From NCBI RefSeq assembly GCF_000717595.1, contig NZ_JNZO01000030.1, positions 1 to 64,000 on the forward strand: a DNA stretch of 64,000 bases. The letters are read 5' to 3'. Shown in pieces: positions 8,386 through 17,850 of the stretch. The first letter of the stretch is position 1. Every line of letters starts with the position of its first letter. Origin of the DNA: Streptomyces flavochromogenes (GTDB lineage Bacteria; Actinomycetota; Actinomycetes; Streptomycetales; Streptomycetaceae). Under the pieces are notes generated by a model, which saw only the letters and a list, made by a program, of their open reading frames with translations, was not told the origin of the DNA and made no database searches. Both the position numbers and the translations under genes were made by a program.

Positions 8386-8412
8386 TTCCCGGGTCCGGGC
8401 CCGCTGATTTCT

Positions 8413-8439
8413 CCTTGCGGACAGTACTTGTCCGCAAGG
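8413..8439. terminator. Perfect 11-bp hairpin after the aldehyde dehydrogenase gene
   Basis: CCTTGCGGACA (8413-8423) pairs with TGTCCGCAAGG (8429-8439) across GTACT. It lies 28 nt after the aldehyde dehydrogenase stop and 84 nt before the DinB gene. It could be a terminator without a U-tract or an operator for the DinB gene. Confidence 0.55.
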
Positions 8440-8522
8440 GTTCGTAACGTGAGGGGTGTCGGGAAAGGGGCGCCGAGCCTCCCCCGGCACCCATCGGCGT
8501 AGGCGTACGGAAGGCGGACATC

Positions 8523-9062
8523 ATGGTGGCTCTGGTTCCCACGGAGGCTCACGGCGACGAGCGCGGCGCGCTCCTCAATTTCGTCGAGGCCCAGCGCGCC
8601 GCGATCCGCCGCGCGCTCCACGGCCTCACCGAGGAGCAGGCGGCGAGTCGACCCAGCGCCAGCGAGCTCAGCCTCTCCGGGCTGCTCAAGCACGTCGCCG
8701 AGGTCGAGCTGAACTGGCTCCGGCTGGCCCAGCAGCTGCCGAACGAGCGGCAGCGCACCCAGGAGACGTGGGGCGAGGGCTTCCGGCTCGTGGACGGGGA
8801 GACGATCCCGGAGATCGTGGAGTTCTGGGCGGGCGTGGCGAAGGAGACCGAGGAGTACATCCGCTCGGTGCCGAGCCTGGACGACACCTTCCCGCTGCCC
8901 AGGGCGCCCTGGTTCCCCGAGGACGGGCGGGTCTCGGTCCGCTGGATGCTGCTCCACCTGGTGCAGGAGGCCGGCCGGCACGCCGGGCACGCGGACGTCA
9001 TCCGCGAGTCCCTGGACGGCAAGGGCTCCTTCGAACTGATCGCGGCGGAGCAGGCGGGGTGA
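8523..9062 (+). CDS. DinB-family protein (DUF664-like)
   Basis: The 179-residue four-helix-bundle protein has the DinB/YfiT metal-site histidines: LLKHVAEVELNWL in the second helix and HLVQEAGRHAGHADVIRE in the last, the typical H...HxxxH arrangement. Many actinobacterial members are mycothiol- or bacillithiol-dependent S-transferases involved in detoxification, but the substrate is rarely known. The ATG at 8523 is preceded by GGAAGG. It is followed 45 nt later by a PadR regulator whose promoter carries an operator-like palindrome, so it may belong to a different transcription unit. Confidence 0.85.
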   Translation: MVALVPTEAHGDERGALLNFVEAQRAAIRRALHGLTEEQAASRPSASELSLSGLLKHVAEVELNWLRLAQQLPNERQRTQETWGEGFRLVDGETIPEIVEFWAGVAKETEEYIRSVPSLDDTFPLPRAPWFPEDGRVSVRWMLLHLVQEAGRHAGHADVIRESLDGKGSFELIAAEQAG

Positions 9063-9080
9063 CCCCGCGCGCGTACCCTG

Positions 9081-9094
9081 GTCAAAATTGACTA
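9081..9094 (+). promoter_or_regulatory. PadR operator-like site 1 (GTCAAAATTGACTA)
   Basis: This near-palindromic site lies immediately before the PadR ribosome-binding site (AGGAGG). It is the first of three related copies; the others are at 9750-9763 and 9805-9818, ahead of the ABC transporter. AT-rich palindromes stand out strongly in this GC-rich DNA. Confidence 0.65.
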
Positions 9095-9107
9095 GGAGGC
9101 ACGTGGG

Positions 9108-9722
9108 ATGTCGGCGATCCGTCTTCTCGTCCTGGGCGCGGTGAAGCAGCACGGCCGCGCCCACGGCTACCAGGTCCGCAACGACCTGGAGTTCTGGGGC
9201 GCGCACGAGTGGTCCCATGCCAAGCCGGGCTCGATCTACCACGCGCTGAAGCAGATGGCGAAGCAGGGACTGCTGCGCGCGCACGAGGTGGCGCCGAGCG
9301 CGGTGGGCGGGCCGCCGCGCGTCGAGTACGAGCTGACGGAAAGCGGCCTTGAGGAGTACTTCGCCCTGCTGCGTGAGGCGCTGACCACGTACGACCAGAA
9401 GATGGACGTCCTGTCGGCGGGCATCGGCTTCATCGTGGACCTGCCCCGCGAGGAGGCCGCGGAGCTGCTGCGGCAGCGGGTGCGGGCGCTCGACGAGTGG
9501 CGGACCGCGGTCACGGAGTACTACACGCCGGAGGGCGGCCCCGGTCAGCTCGGGCACATCGGCGAGATCATGCACATGTGGGTCCACTCGGCGGACGCCG
9601 GCAAGGAGTGGACGCTCGGCCTGATCGAGCGGATCGAGGGCGGGGCGTATGTGTTCGCGGGCGAGGGCGAACCCTTCGTGGGCGTGCTCGCGGAGGGTGA
9701 GGAGAACCCCTTCGCCACCTGA
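9108..9722 (+). CDS. PadR-family transcriptional regulator
   Basis: The 204-residue protein has the PadR winged-helix N-terminus: IRLLVLGAVKQHGRAHGYQVRNDLE, SIYHALKQMAKQGLL and a wing GPPRVEYELTESGLEEY at residues 1-85. A helical C-terminal dimerisation region follows. PadR proteins usually repress efflux or detoxification genes and are released by the drug itself. The following gene pair encodes a DrrAB-type exporter, and a shared TCAAATTTGA-type palindrome precedes both units, suggesting autoregulation plus control of the exporter. Confidence 0.9.
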   Translation: MSAIRLLVLGAVKQHGRAHGYQVRNDLEFWGAHEWSHAKPGSIYHALKQMAKQGLLRAHEVAPSAVGGPPRVEYELTESGLEEYFALLREALTTYDQKMDVLSAGIGFIVDLPREEAAELLRQRVRALDEWRTAVTEYYTPEGGPGQLGHIGEIMHMWVHSADAGKEWTLGLIERIEGGAYVFAGEGEPFVGVLAEGEENPFAT

Positions 9723-9749
9723 TCGAGCACTGCCGCCCCCGACAGGCTG

Positions 9750-9763
9750 ATCAAGTTTGACTA
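9750..9763 (+). promoter_or_regulatory. PadR operator-like site 2 (ATCAAGTTTGACTA)
   Basis: This is the second copy of the element found at 9081 and 9805, differing by two bases from the perfect form. It lies 28 nt after the PadR stop and 80 nt before the exporter ATPase start. Confidence 0.6.
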
Positions 9764-9804
9764 ACCCCCGCGATGGGCATACCTTGCTCCGTCGGTGGCG
9801 ACTG

Positions 9805-9818
9805 GTCAAATTTGACTA
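9805..9818 (+). promoter_or_regulatory. PadR operator-like site 3 (GTCAAATTTGACTA)
   Basis: It contains the perfect 12-bp palindrome GTCAAATTTGAC (9805-9816), 25 nt ahead of the exporter ATPase start. Sites 2 and 3 are 55 bp apart (about five helical turns), which would suit cooperative or looping binding by a PadR dimer. Confidence 0.68.
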
Positions 9819-9842
9819 CGACGAATTCCGGAGGAAATCGGC

Positions 9843-10861
<1,019 letters not shown>

Positions 10862-10865
<4 letters not shown>

Positions 10866-11626
10866 GTGCGGCGTACGTGGTGAGCGACTGCTGGACGATG
10901 ACCCGCCGGGAGCTCGCGCACTGGGCGCGGCAGCCGGTGCAGGTCCTGGTCGGGCTCGTGTTCCCGGTGATGATGCTGCTGATGTTCGGCTATCTGGTCG
11001 GCGGCGGCCGGAGTGTCGACGGCGACTACGTCGACTTCCTGGTGCCCGGGATGCTCACGCTGACCATGGTGTTCGGGCTCGAAGGCACCATGACGGCGGT
11101 GACGCAGGACCTGAACAAGGGCGTGATCGACCGGTTCCGGGCGATGCCGATGACCGACGGCGCGGTGCTCGTGGGGCGGGCGGCCGCCGACATGCTCCAG
11201 TCGGCGGTGGGGCTGCTCGTGATGGTCGGCGTCGGGTACGCGATCGGCTGGCGGGCCGACGGCGGTCCGGGGAACGCTCTGGGGGCGCTGGGGCTGCTGC
11301 TCCTGCTGCGGTTCGCGATGCTGTGGATCGGGATCTTCCTCGCACTGGTCGCGGGGCGGGCCGAGCTGGTGCAGGCAGTGCAGATCCTGGTCTGGCCGAT
11401 CGGCTTCCTCTCCAACGCCTTCGCCTCGCCGGACTCGATGCCGGGCTGGCTCGGCACGTTCGTGGAGTGGAACCCGATGTCGGCGACCGCGACGGCGGTC
11501 CGTGACCTCTTCGGCAATCCGGGCGGCGAGCCCGGGCACGTCTGGGCGGCGGTGGTGTGGCCGCTGGTACTGCTCGCGGTCTTCTTCCCGCTGGCGGTAA
11601 GGAAGTTCGGGCGGCTCGGGAAGTAG
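10862..11626 (+). CDS. ABC transporter permease, DrrB-type
   Basis: The 254-residue ABC-2-type permease starts at the ATGA overlap with the ATPase gene. About six hydrophobic segments are visible, beginning with [22 protein letters not shown]; the usual [24 protein letters not shown] amphipathic coupling region lies at about 80-105. A final helix of the type [16 protein letters not shown] precedes the short basic tail. Together with the ATPase it forms a two-gene exporter of the daunorubicin-resistance type. The cargo is unknown. Confidence 0.9.
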
Positions 11627-11729
11627 CCGGCAAGAGGCGGCGCGGAGAGGGGAACCCGAGGGCGGTGAGCGGTGTATTGAAAGCAGCGGTTCACCGCGGA
11701 CCGCCCGAGGGAGGACAGGGGGACGTGCG

Positions 11730-13016
11730 ATGCGCAGGCTCGTGGGAGGAGTGGCGGGCGCCGTCGTGGCGCTGGTGTTGGTGGTGTTGAGCGGGTGTAC
11801 GGGGCCGAGGTCGGCTGTGGAGCAGGGCGGTTCGGGGAGCCCGGGAACCTCGGGGACTCCGGGTGCTTCCGGGGGGCCCGGTGCTTCGGGTCCGGTCGGC
11901 AAGGGGCCGGTGACGCGTCCGGATCCGGGGCTGTTCGGGGCACCGCCCCGGATTCCGTCGGCTCCGGCGCTGCCCGGCTGGGCGCACAGTCCGGGCTTCG
12001 CGCGGGACGGCAGCGGGTTCGCGCTGCTCGCCTCGTGCGTGAGTGACCCGGCCGCCCCGGAGAACGGCTTCTGCAGGCAGCACGTGGCCGTGCGGGACGC
12101 CGGGGCGAAGGAATGGGTGCTCCGGCGGTCCCCGCTGCCGAGGGTGTCGGGGACGGACGGCGTTTCGGCGAACCTGGTGCCCCTCGGCCCCGGCCGGGCG
12201 CTCGTCGAGGAGGGCGGCGCCGAGCCGGGCTCGCGGACGTGGTTCACCGAGGACGGCGGGCGCAACTGGCGGGCGGGCGACCGGCGCACGGTCGGGACGA
12301 CCCAGGAGATACCCGAGGGGGCGGTGCTAGGCACCGACTGCGCCGTGCCTCCCGGGGCCCTGCCGGACGACTGCGAGCGGCAGCGTCTCGTGGTGATCTC
12401 GCCGCAGGACGGGCGGCGCCGGGCGCTGGCCCGGGTGCCGCTTCTGGGGGCGCATCCCCGCCCGCAGGAGCAGCCGGAGCCCGACGGGTCCTGGTGGGTC
12501 TCGGGCACGGACCCGCTGTCGGGGCGGGCGGCGGTCGCCGTTTCCCGGGACGGGGGTCGTGGCTGGACGGTCAGCCGGCTGCCGAGTCCCGTCGCGAGCC
12601 CCGGGTGGCACACGGCGGTGGCGGTCGGCAGGGACGCGGTGTACGCGGCGGAGATGGGGGAACTGGCGGGCGGTGAGCCGGTCAAGAACCCGCTGCGGGC
12701 GTTGCACCGTTCGGTGGACGGAGGGAGGACGTGGCAGCGGATGTGGACGACGGGGCCGAGCGAACAGCCCCGCACGCTGCTCGGCCTGCCGGTCCCGGGG
12801 CCCGGCGGCCGGGTGGAGATCGGCGCGGAGCTCTCGGGGTACGGCAGCGTGGACGGCGGCCGTACGTTCGTCCGGCTCGACGACGGCACGCACCACACCC
12901 GCCGCACCCCGCTCGGGCTGCTGCGCGAGGGGTCCCGCTGCCGGTACGCGCTGAGCGCGGACGGGGTGCGGTGGTCGGAGTTCCAGCTGGCCTGCGAGGA
13001 CCCCGCGGGCGGTTGA
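11730..13016 (+). CDS. Putative lipoprotein with BNR/sialidase-like repeats
   Basis: The 428-residue protein has a lipoprotein signal: MRRLVGGVAGAVVALVLVVLSGC, lipobox LSGC with the modified Cys at about residue 23. A Gly/Ser/Pro-rich linker follows (about 30-70). The remainder holds repeated turns such as WFTEDGGRNWRAGD, VSRDGGRGWTV, HRSVDGGRTWQRM and GSVDGGRTFVRL. These S.DGG..W motifs are Asp-box/BNR repeats of beta-propeller proteins. No catalytic sialidase residues can be assigned, so a binding or sensor role at the cell surface is as likely as an enzyme. It is separated from the exporter operon by about 100 nt. Confidence 0.78.
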   Translation: MRRLVGGVAGAVVALVLVVLSGCTGPRSAVEQGGSGSPGTSGTPGASGGPGASGPVGKGPVTRPDPGLFGAPPRIPSAPALPGWAHSPGFARDGSGFALLASCVSDPAAPENGFCRQHVAVRDAGAKEWVLRRSPLPRVSGTDGVSANLVPLGPGRALVEEGGAEPGSRTWFTEDGGRNWRAGDRRTVGTTQEIPEGAVLGTDCAVPPGALPDDCERQRLVVISPQDGRRRALARVPLLGAHPRPQEQPEPDGSWWVSGTDPLSGRAAVAVSRDGGRGWTVSRLPSPVASPGWHTAVAVGRDAVYAAEMGELAGGEPVKNPLRALHRSVDGGRTWQRMWTTGPSEQPRTLLGLPVPGPGGRVEIGAELSGYGSVDGGRTFVRLDDGTHHTRRTPLGLLREGSRCRYALSADGVRWSEFQLACEDPAGG

Positions 13017-13083
13017 CGGGGAAGGGGGACGGCCGGACCACGGCCGGACCACCCTGCTCAGCGTGGGCCGGCCGGGCGCGTCC

Positions 13084-14502
13084 CTAGTGGTGGAAGGAGG
13101 TCGCGCTGCTGCGGTCGTCGGTGAACGGGTGCGGCTGGCGCCGAAGTTCGGGCAGGAGCCGGATCAGGTCCTCGATGAAGAGCGTGGCCAGGTCGGCGGA
13201 GAAGCCGTTGCGGCAGACCACGCGCAGCACGGACAGGTCCTCGCGGTTGGCGGGGAAGGTGTAGGCCGGGACCAGCCAGCCCTGTTCGCGGAGGCGCCGG
13301 GAGACGTCGAAGACGTCGAAGGAGGTGACGTCGGGAGCGGTGGTGAAGGCGAAGACGGGTAGCTGGTTGCCACGGGTGAGAAGCCGGAAGTCGCCCATGG
13401 CCTCGATCCGTTCGGCGAGGCCGCGCGCGATGTCGCGGGAGGTCTGCTGCACCACCCGGTAGCCCTCCCGGCCGAGCCTGAGGAAGGTGTAGTACTGCGC
13501 GACGACCTGGGCTCCCGGACGGGAGAAGTTGAGGGCGAAGGTGGGCATGTCGCCGCCCAGGTAGTTGACGCGGAAGACGAGCTCCTCGGGGAGTTCTTCG
13601 GGGGAGCGCCACAGGGCCCAGCCGACGCCCGGGTAGACCAGGCCGTACTTGTGACCGGAGGTGTTGATGGAGGAGACCCGGGGGAGCCGGAAGTCCCAGA
13701 CCAGGTCCTCGTCGAGGAAGGGGGCGATCATGGCACCGGAGGCCCCGTCCACGTGGACGGGGATGTCGAGGCCGGTGCGTTCCTGGAGGGCGTCCAGAGC
13801 GGCGCAGATCTCGGCGACGGGCTCGTAGGAGCCGTCGAAGGTCGAGCCGAGGACGGCGACGACCCCGATGGTGTTCTCGTCGCAGAGGGCGGCGGCGGTC
13901 TCGGCGTCGAGGTGGAAGCGGTCGCCCTCCATGGGGACGAGGCGGGGCTCGACCTCCCAGAAGTTGCAGAACTTGTCCCAGCAGACCTGGACGTTGACGC
14001 CCATGACCAGGTTGGGGCGGGCGCTGCCGGGGTAGCGGTCGGCGTTCCGTTTGGCCCAGCGCCGCTTGAGGGCCATGCCGGCGAGCATGCAGGCCTCGCT
14101 GGACCCGGTGGTGGAGCAGCCGACGGCCGTGGCCGGGTCGGGGGCGTGCCACAGCTGGGCGAGCATGGCGACGCAGCGGCGCTCCAGTTCGGCGGTGCGC
14201 GGGTACTCGTCCTTGTCGATCATGTTCTTGTCGCGGCACTCGGCCATGAGGACGCCGGCCTGGGGTTCCATCCAGGTGGTGACGAAGGTGGCGAGGTTGA
14301 GCCGGGAGTTGCCGTCGAGCATCAGCTCGTCGTGGACGAGCTGGTAGGCGCTCGACGGGGGCAGCGGGCCTTCGGGCAACTGGTGGTGGGGCGGCGCCTC
14401 GGTCATGCCGCCGACCGGGTTGGCCTCGCCGAAGAAGGGGTTGAGGGCGAGCCGGCGTTCGGGCTGGGCGGGAGAGGAGGGGGAACCCTTGTGCAGCGGC
14501 AT
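13084..14502 (-). CDS. gadB: Glutamate decarboxylase (PLP-dependent)
   Basis: The 472-residue enzyme converts L-glutamate to GABA and CO2, consuming a proton. It has the group II decarboxylase landmarks: TGSSEACMLAG (PLP phosphate contact), VHVDGASGAMIAPF with the PLP-binding Asp, and INTSGHKYGLVYPGVGW, in which K285 should form the internal aldimine. Length and the GRVR-free N-terminus resemble bacterial GadB. The ATG at 14502 has GAAGGAG just upstream. It follows the ClC channel gene on the same strand with a 31-nt gap, so the two are probably co-transcribed. No GadC antiporter is present. The gadB symbol is by similarity. Confidence 0.9.
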   Translation of the reverse strand: MPLHKGSPSSPAQPERRLALNPFFGEANPVGGMTEAPPHHQLPEGPLPPSSAYQLVHDELMLDGNSRLNLATFVTTWMEPQAGVLMAECRDKNMIDKDEYPRTAELERRCVAMLAQLWHAPDPATAVGCSTTGSSEACMLAGMALKRRWAKRNADRYPGSARPNLVMGVNVQVCWDKFCNFWEVEPRLVPMEGDRFHLDAETAAALCDENTIGVVAVLGSTFDGSYEPVAEICAALDALQERTGLDIPVHVDGASGAMIAPFLDEDLVWDFRLPRVSSINTSGHKYGLVYPGVGWALWRSPEELPEELVFRVNYLGGDMPTFALNFSRPGAQVVAQYYTFLRLGREGYRVVQQTSRDIARGLAERIEAMGDFRLLTRGNQLPVFAFTTAPDVTSFDVFDVSRRLREQGWLVPAYTFPANREDLSVLRVVCRNGFSADLATLFIEDLIRLLPELRRQPHPFTDDRSSATSFHH

Positions 14503-14533
14503 GGGGGACTCCTTCTGTCCGGTGGGAAGGGGG

Positions 14534-15853
14534 TCAGTGCAGGGCACGGCCCTGATGGTCGAGTTCGAGCTGGGGGCGGCCGGTGACGATCAGCCAGGCG
14601 GGCAGGGAGGCAAGGCAGAGCAGGGCGAGCATCGCGGGCGAGGAGGCGAGGACGGCGCCGGTGAAGAGGCTGATCCAGCCCTGCCGGGTGGTGGCGAGCA
14701 GGACGCCGAGGACGGCGGAGGAGACGGCGACCGCCGGATGGACTTCGGGGACGAGGGCCTGGGCGAACAGCCCGAAGGCGGCCCCGATGAAGACGGCGGG
14801 AAAGATCCGGCCGCCCCGGAAGCCGCAGGATGCGGCGACGAGGAGGGCCACGAGTTTGACCGCGGCCAGTTTGGCGAGTTCGCCGGAGGACCAGCTGCCG
14901 ACCGAGGAGGTCAGTTCCCTGGTCTGGTCCAGGCCCTTGAAGAGGGTCAGGGGCCCACCGAGGGCGCCCAGGAGGCCGAGGGCGAGACCGCCGAGGGGCA
15001 GCATCACCATGGGGTGGCGCAGCCGCCGGAAGGCGGCGTGGACGTAGGGGAAGAGGTAGCAGGACGCGAGGCCGAAGACGGCCGCGGCGGAGGCGATCAC
15101 CAGGGCGGCGAGCAGGTCGGCCCAGCCCGGGTCGGTGAGCGGCGGGAGGCCCATGTCGAAGCTGGGATCGGCGAGCAGCTGGGTGGTCATGGCGCCGGCG
15201 CCGGCGGCGACGAGCGGGGCGAAGAGCCGATCCCAGAGGGAGCCGCGTCCCGGCTGGCCGACGAGGGCCTCGGAGATGACCAGGGCGGCGGCCACCGGGG
15301 TGCCGAAGAGGGCGCCGATGGTGGCGGACGAGGCGAGGGCGACCCAGGCGGCGCCCGGAACCGTAGGCGCCACCCTGCGGCCGAGCCAGTAGGTGAGGGC
15401 GATGTTGCTCGCGATGATCGGGTTCTCGGGGCCGAGGCTGACACCGCCGGCGAGCGCGAGCATGCTCGCGAGGAGGAGCCCCGGTACGACGACGAGGGCG
15501 AGCGGCACCCCGCCGAGGCCCATGGACGCCGGGTCGGGGCCGGCGTGGCCGGGCACCTTCCAGACGACGAGTCCCACGGCGATGCCGGTCGCCGTGAGCA
15601 TGATGATGATCCAGAGGGAGGAGTGGCCGCCGATGCCGAGGGCGTCGGGCAGGTCGTCCCAGAGCACGTGCTCGAACTCCTCGGCGAGGGCGCTGATGCC
15701 CAGGTACAGCAGGCTCGCCGCCACCCCGATGACGAGGGCGGGCAGCACTTGCGGCAGCAGGACCTGCAAAGGGGTCTTGTCGGCGGAGGGCGAGGGGCCG
15801 GGCGGAACGTGATCGGTGGTCACCGCCCCACCATAAGTGAGCAAATGCCGCAT
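14534..15853 (-). CDS. ClC-family chloride channel / H+-Cl- antiporter-like membrane protein
   Basis: The 439-residue polytopic protein shows ClC signatures: GVSLGPENPIIA (the GKEGP-type loop at a helix start), SSATIGALFGTPVAAALVISE and CGFRGGRIFPAVFIGAAFG (the GxFxP loop). ClC proteins exchange Cl- for H+ or conduct Cl-. In enteric bacteria a ClC works with glutamate decarboxylase in acid resistance as an electrical shunt, and the adjacent gadB makes that role attractive here. The start is uncertain: ATG at 15853 directly follows GGGGAGG, while a GTG at 15823 is also possible. Its promoter region is divergent from the decayed MerR gene. Confidence 0.82.
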   Translation of the reverse strand: MRHLLTYGGAVTTDHVPPGPSPSADKTPLQVLLPQVLPALVIGVAASLLYLGISALAEEFEHVLWDDLPDALGIGGHSSLWIIIMLTATGIAVGLVVWKVPGHAGPDPASMGLGGVPLALVVVPGLLLASMLALAGGVSLGPENPIIASNIALTYWLGRRVAPTVPGAAWVALASSATIGALFGTPVAAALVISEALVGQPGRGSLWDRLFAPLVAAGAGAMTTQLLADPSFDMGLPPLTDPGWADLLAALVIASAAAVFGLASCYLFPYVHAAFRRLRHPMVMLPLGGLALGLLGALGGPLTLFKGLDQTRELTSSVGSWSSGELAKLAAVKLVALLVAASCGFRGGRIFPAVFIGAAFGLFAQALVPEVHPAVAVSSAVLGVLLATTRQGWISLFTGAVLASSPAMLALLCLASLPAWLIVTGRPQLELDHQGRALH

Positions 15854-15949
15854 AACCTCCCCGAAATTCGGGTCGAACGGACTTGCACCTCACGTCGCGT
15901 CAGGTCCGAGGCCGACACGCGTACCGACGGAGAAGGAGGCGGACGGCCG

Positions 15950-16375
15950 ATGGGCTGCTCGGTAGGACGGGTATCCGGCTTCGCCGGGGTCACGGTGCGC
16001 ACCCTGCACCACTACGACGCGGTCGGGTGCTCTCTCCAAGTGTCGGCAGCACGCGCTGCTGACCGGGCGGATCCCAGAGCGGTACGCGGGGACCGGCAGG
16101 GGATGAAGGACGAGGTGGGAGTCTGGGGCGCCGCCTGCGCCGACCTCGTGGACGAGCGCCTGGCCCCCGGGTCCGAGGAGGCGATGGACCTCGCCGAGGC
16201 CCATCGCCGCCACATCACCACCTGGTTCTTCGAGTGCCACCCGAAGGCCCCTGTGGGTCTCGCCGGGACGTATCTCGCCGACGAGAACTTCCACGCCTTC
16301 TACGCCTCGATCCACGAGGGCCTGCCGGAGGACCTCCACGCCGCCATCCGGGCGAACACACGACACCCGGGGGCT
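15950..16375 (+). pseudogene. Decayed MerR/TipAL-type regulator
   Basis: The first 24 codons from an ATG with GAAGGAGG upstream read CSVGRVSGFAGVTVRTLHHYDAVG, the start of a MerR DNA-binding domain. The rest of the DNA-binding domain and the dimer helix are missing or scrambled. At about 16160-16370 the frame resumes as a TipAS-like drug-binding domain: EAHRRHITTWFFECHP, GLAGTYLADENFHAFYASIHEGLPEDLHAAIRANTRH. The frame then runs into GC-rich repeats without a proper C-terminus. An intact TipAL protein is about 250 residues; here the middle of about 70 residues is lost. It most likely was once an autoregulated multidrug sensor. Confidence 0.7.
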
Positions 16376-16420
16376 GCCCCGCAAGCTGACCCCGGGCCCC
16401 TCGGCAGGGACCTCGGAGTC

Positions 16421-16582
16421 CTCGGGCCGGGCCTCTGGGGCTCGGGCTGCTCGGGCCGGGCCTCTGGGGCATCGGCCTCCCCGGGCCGGGCCCGGGGTCC
16501 CGCCCGAGGGCCCCCGCCGCACGTCCGGCGCGGCCCGAGGGCCCCGCCGCAGCCTCAGGCGCGGCCCGAGGGCCCCCGCAGC
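16421..16582. repeat. GC-rich degenerate direct repeats
   Basis: CTCGGGCCGGGCCTCTGGGG is present exactly twice (16421-16440 and 16450-16469), and a GCGGCCCGAGGGCCC-type unit recurs near 16504, 16530 and 16561. The block lies between the MerR remnant and the 3' end of the YbjQ gene, and may have been involved in the deletion that destroyed the regulator. Confidence 0.5.
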
Positions 16583-16584
16583 CT

Positions 16585-16953
16585 TCAGGCCTGCTGTGCG
16601 ATCACCACCGCCGTGCCGTACGCGCACACCTCCGTGCCCACGTCCGCCGCGTCCGTGACGTCGAAGCGGAACATCAGCACGGCGTTCGCGCCGCGCGCCC
16701 GGGCCTGCTCCACCAGGCGTTCCATGGCCTGGTTCCGGGTCTGCACGAGGGTCTTCGTCAGACCCTTCAGCTCGCCTCCGACCATCGACTTGAGGCCCGC
16801 GCCGATCTGGCTGCCCAGATGTCGGGAGCGGACGGTGAGCCCGAAGACCTCACCGATGACCTGCCGGACCTCGAAGCCCGGCACGTCGTTCGTCGTCACG
16901 ACCAGTACGTCGGGGTGCGACCCCTGGCCGCCTCCGTACTCCTCGATGCCCAT
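16585..16953 (-). CDS. YbjQ family (DUF74) heavy-metal-binding-like protein
   Basis: The 122-residue protein matches the compact YbjQ/UPF0145 family: VLVVTTNDVPGFEVRQVIGEVFGLTVRSRHLG, then GGELKGLTKTLVQTRNQAMERLVEQARARGANAVLMFRFDV and VCAYGTAVVI. Members form pentamers; a heavy-metal-binding role has been suggested but not proven. Two starts, ATG at 16959 and 16953, follow AGGAGG by 3 and 9 nt; the second has the better spacing. The gene is alone, divergent from dedA. Confidence 0.9.
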   Translation of the reverse strand: MGIEEYGGGQGSHPDVLVVTTNDVPGFEVRQVIGEVFGLTVRSRHLGSQIGAGLKSMVGGELKGLTKTLVQTRNQAMERLVEQARARGANAVLMFRFDVTDAADVGTEVCAYGTAVVIAQQA

Positions 16954-17103
16954 CGGCATACACCTCCTGGCCCCCAGCCTCGGGGGCGCGGGCCCTCTCC
17001 GCATCCTGTGGACCCCGGGTGGAACCGGGCGCGTTCGACTCACGTTGATAGCTTGGGGCCAGCCGTCCCCCATGTCCCCCCCGACCGCAGGAGCCCGGAA
17101 CCC

Positions 17104-17829
17104 GTGAACACGCTTGCCCTCGGACCGAGCTGGTTGGACCCGGACTATCTGATTCAGACCTTTGGTCCGATCGGTGTCCTGGCCATTGTCTTCGCCGAGT
17201 CCGGCCTCCTCATCGGGTTCTTCCTGCCCGGCGACTCACTGCTCTTCACCACCGGCCTGCTGATCACGACCGGCAAGCTGGACATGCCGCTGTGGCTGAT
17301 GTGCACGCTGATCGTGGCCGCGGCGGTCCTCGGCGACCAGGTCGGGTACCTCTTCGGACGCAAGGTCGGCCCGTCCCTCTTCAAGCGCCCCGACTCGAAG
17401 CTCTTCAAGCAGGAGAACGTCGAGAAGGCGCACGAGTTCTTCGAGAAGCACGGCCCGAAGTCGCTGATCCTGGCCCGCTTCGTCCCCATCGTGCGGACGT
17501 TCACGCCGATCATCGCCGGCGTCAGCCGCATGAACTACCGCCTTTTCATCACGTACAACATCATCGGCGGTGTGCTCTGGGGCGCGGGCGTGACCCTGCT
17601 CGGCGCCTCCCTCGGCAAGATCGAATTCGTGCACAAGCACATCGAGATGATTCTCGTCGGGATCGTCCTCCTCTCCGTGGTCCCGATCGTGATCGAGTAC
17701 CTCCGGGCCCGCTCCCAGTCGAAGAAGGCACAGGCCGCGGGCGGCGACCACGACGACCACCACACCCCTGGTGACCACGACGCCCCCGGCACCCCCAACC
17801 CGCCCCGCGGCCGGCACGCCAAGCGCTGA
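17104..17829 (+). CDS. DedA-family (SNARE-associated/VTT domain) membrane protein
   Basis: The 241-residue polytopic protein has the VTT core: IVFAESGLLIGFFLPGDSLLFTTGLL, GDQVGYLFGRKVGPSLFKR, FFEKHGPKSLILARFVPIVRTFTPIIAGVSRMNYRLFITYNIIGGVLWG. The R-x-x-P...R-T-x-x-P-x-x-A-G pattern and the reentrant E/D residues are those of DedA proteins, which bacteria use for flipping undecaprenyl phosphate or phospholipids and for envelope homeostasis. The C-terminus is a soluble His/Asp-rich tail (about 205-241: GGDHDDHHTPGDHD), which could bind metal. The GTG start has GGAG 10 nt upstream. A strong terminator follows. Confidence 0.9.
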   Translation: MNTLALGPSWLDPDYLIQTFGPIGVLAIVFAESGLLIGFFLPGDSLLFTTGLLITTGKLDMPLWLMCTLIVAAAVLGDQVGYLFGRKVGPSLFKRPDSKLFKQENVEKAHEFFEKHGPKSLILARFVPIVRTFTPIIAGVSRMNYRLFITYNIIGGVLWGAGVTLLGASLGKIEFVHKHIEMILVGIVLLSVVPIVIEYLRARSQSKKAQAAGGDHDDHHTPGDHDAPGTPNPPRGRHAKR

Positions 17830-17850
17830 CCCGGACCCGTTCGAAGCGCC

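Noticed and set aside
14405..17107. A 900-codon open frame running antisense to ClC and glutamate decarboxylase
   Set aside because: Its product is a low-complexity Gly/Glu/Arg/Pro-rich sequence that mirrors GC-rich codons of the opposite strand; only the TipAL-like fragment near its 3' part resembles a protein.
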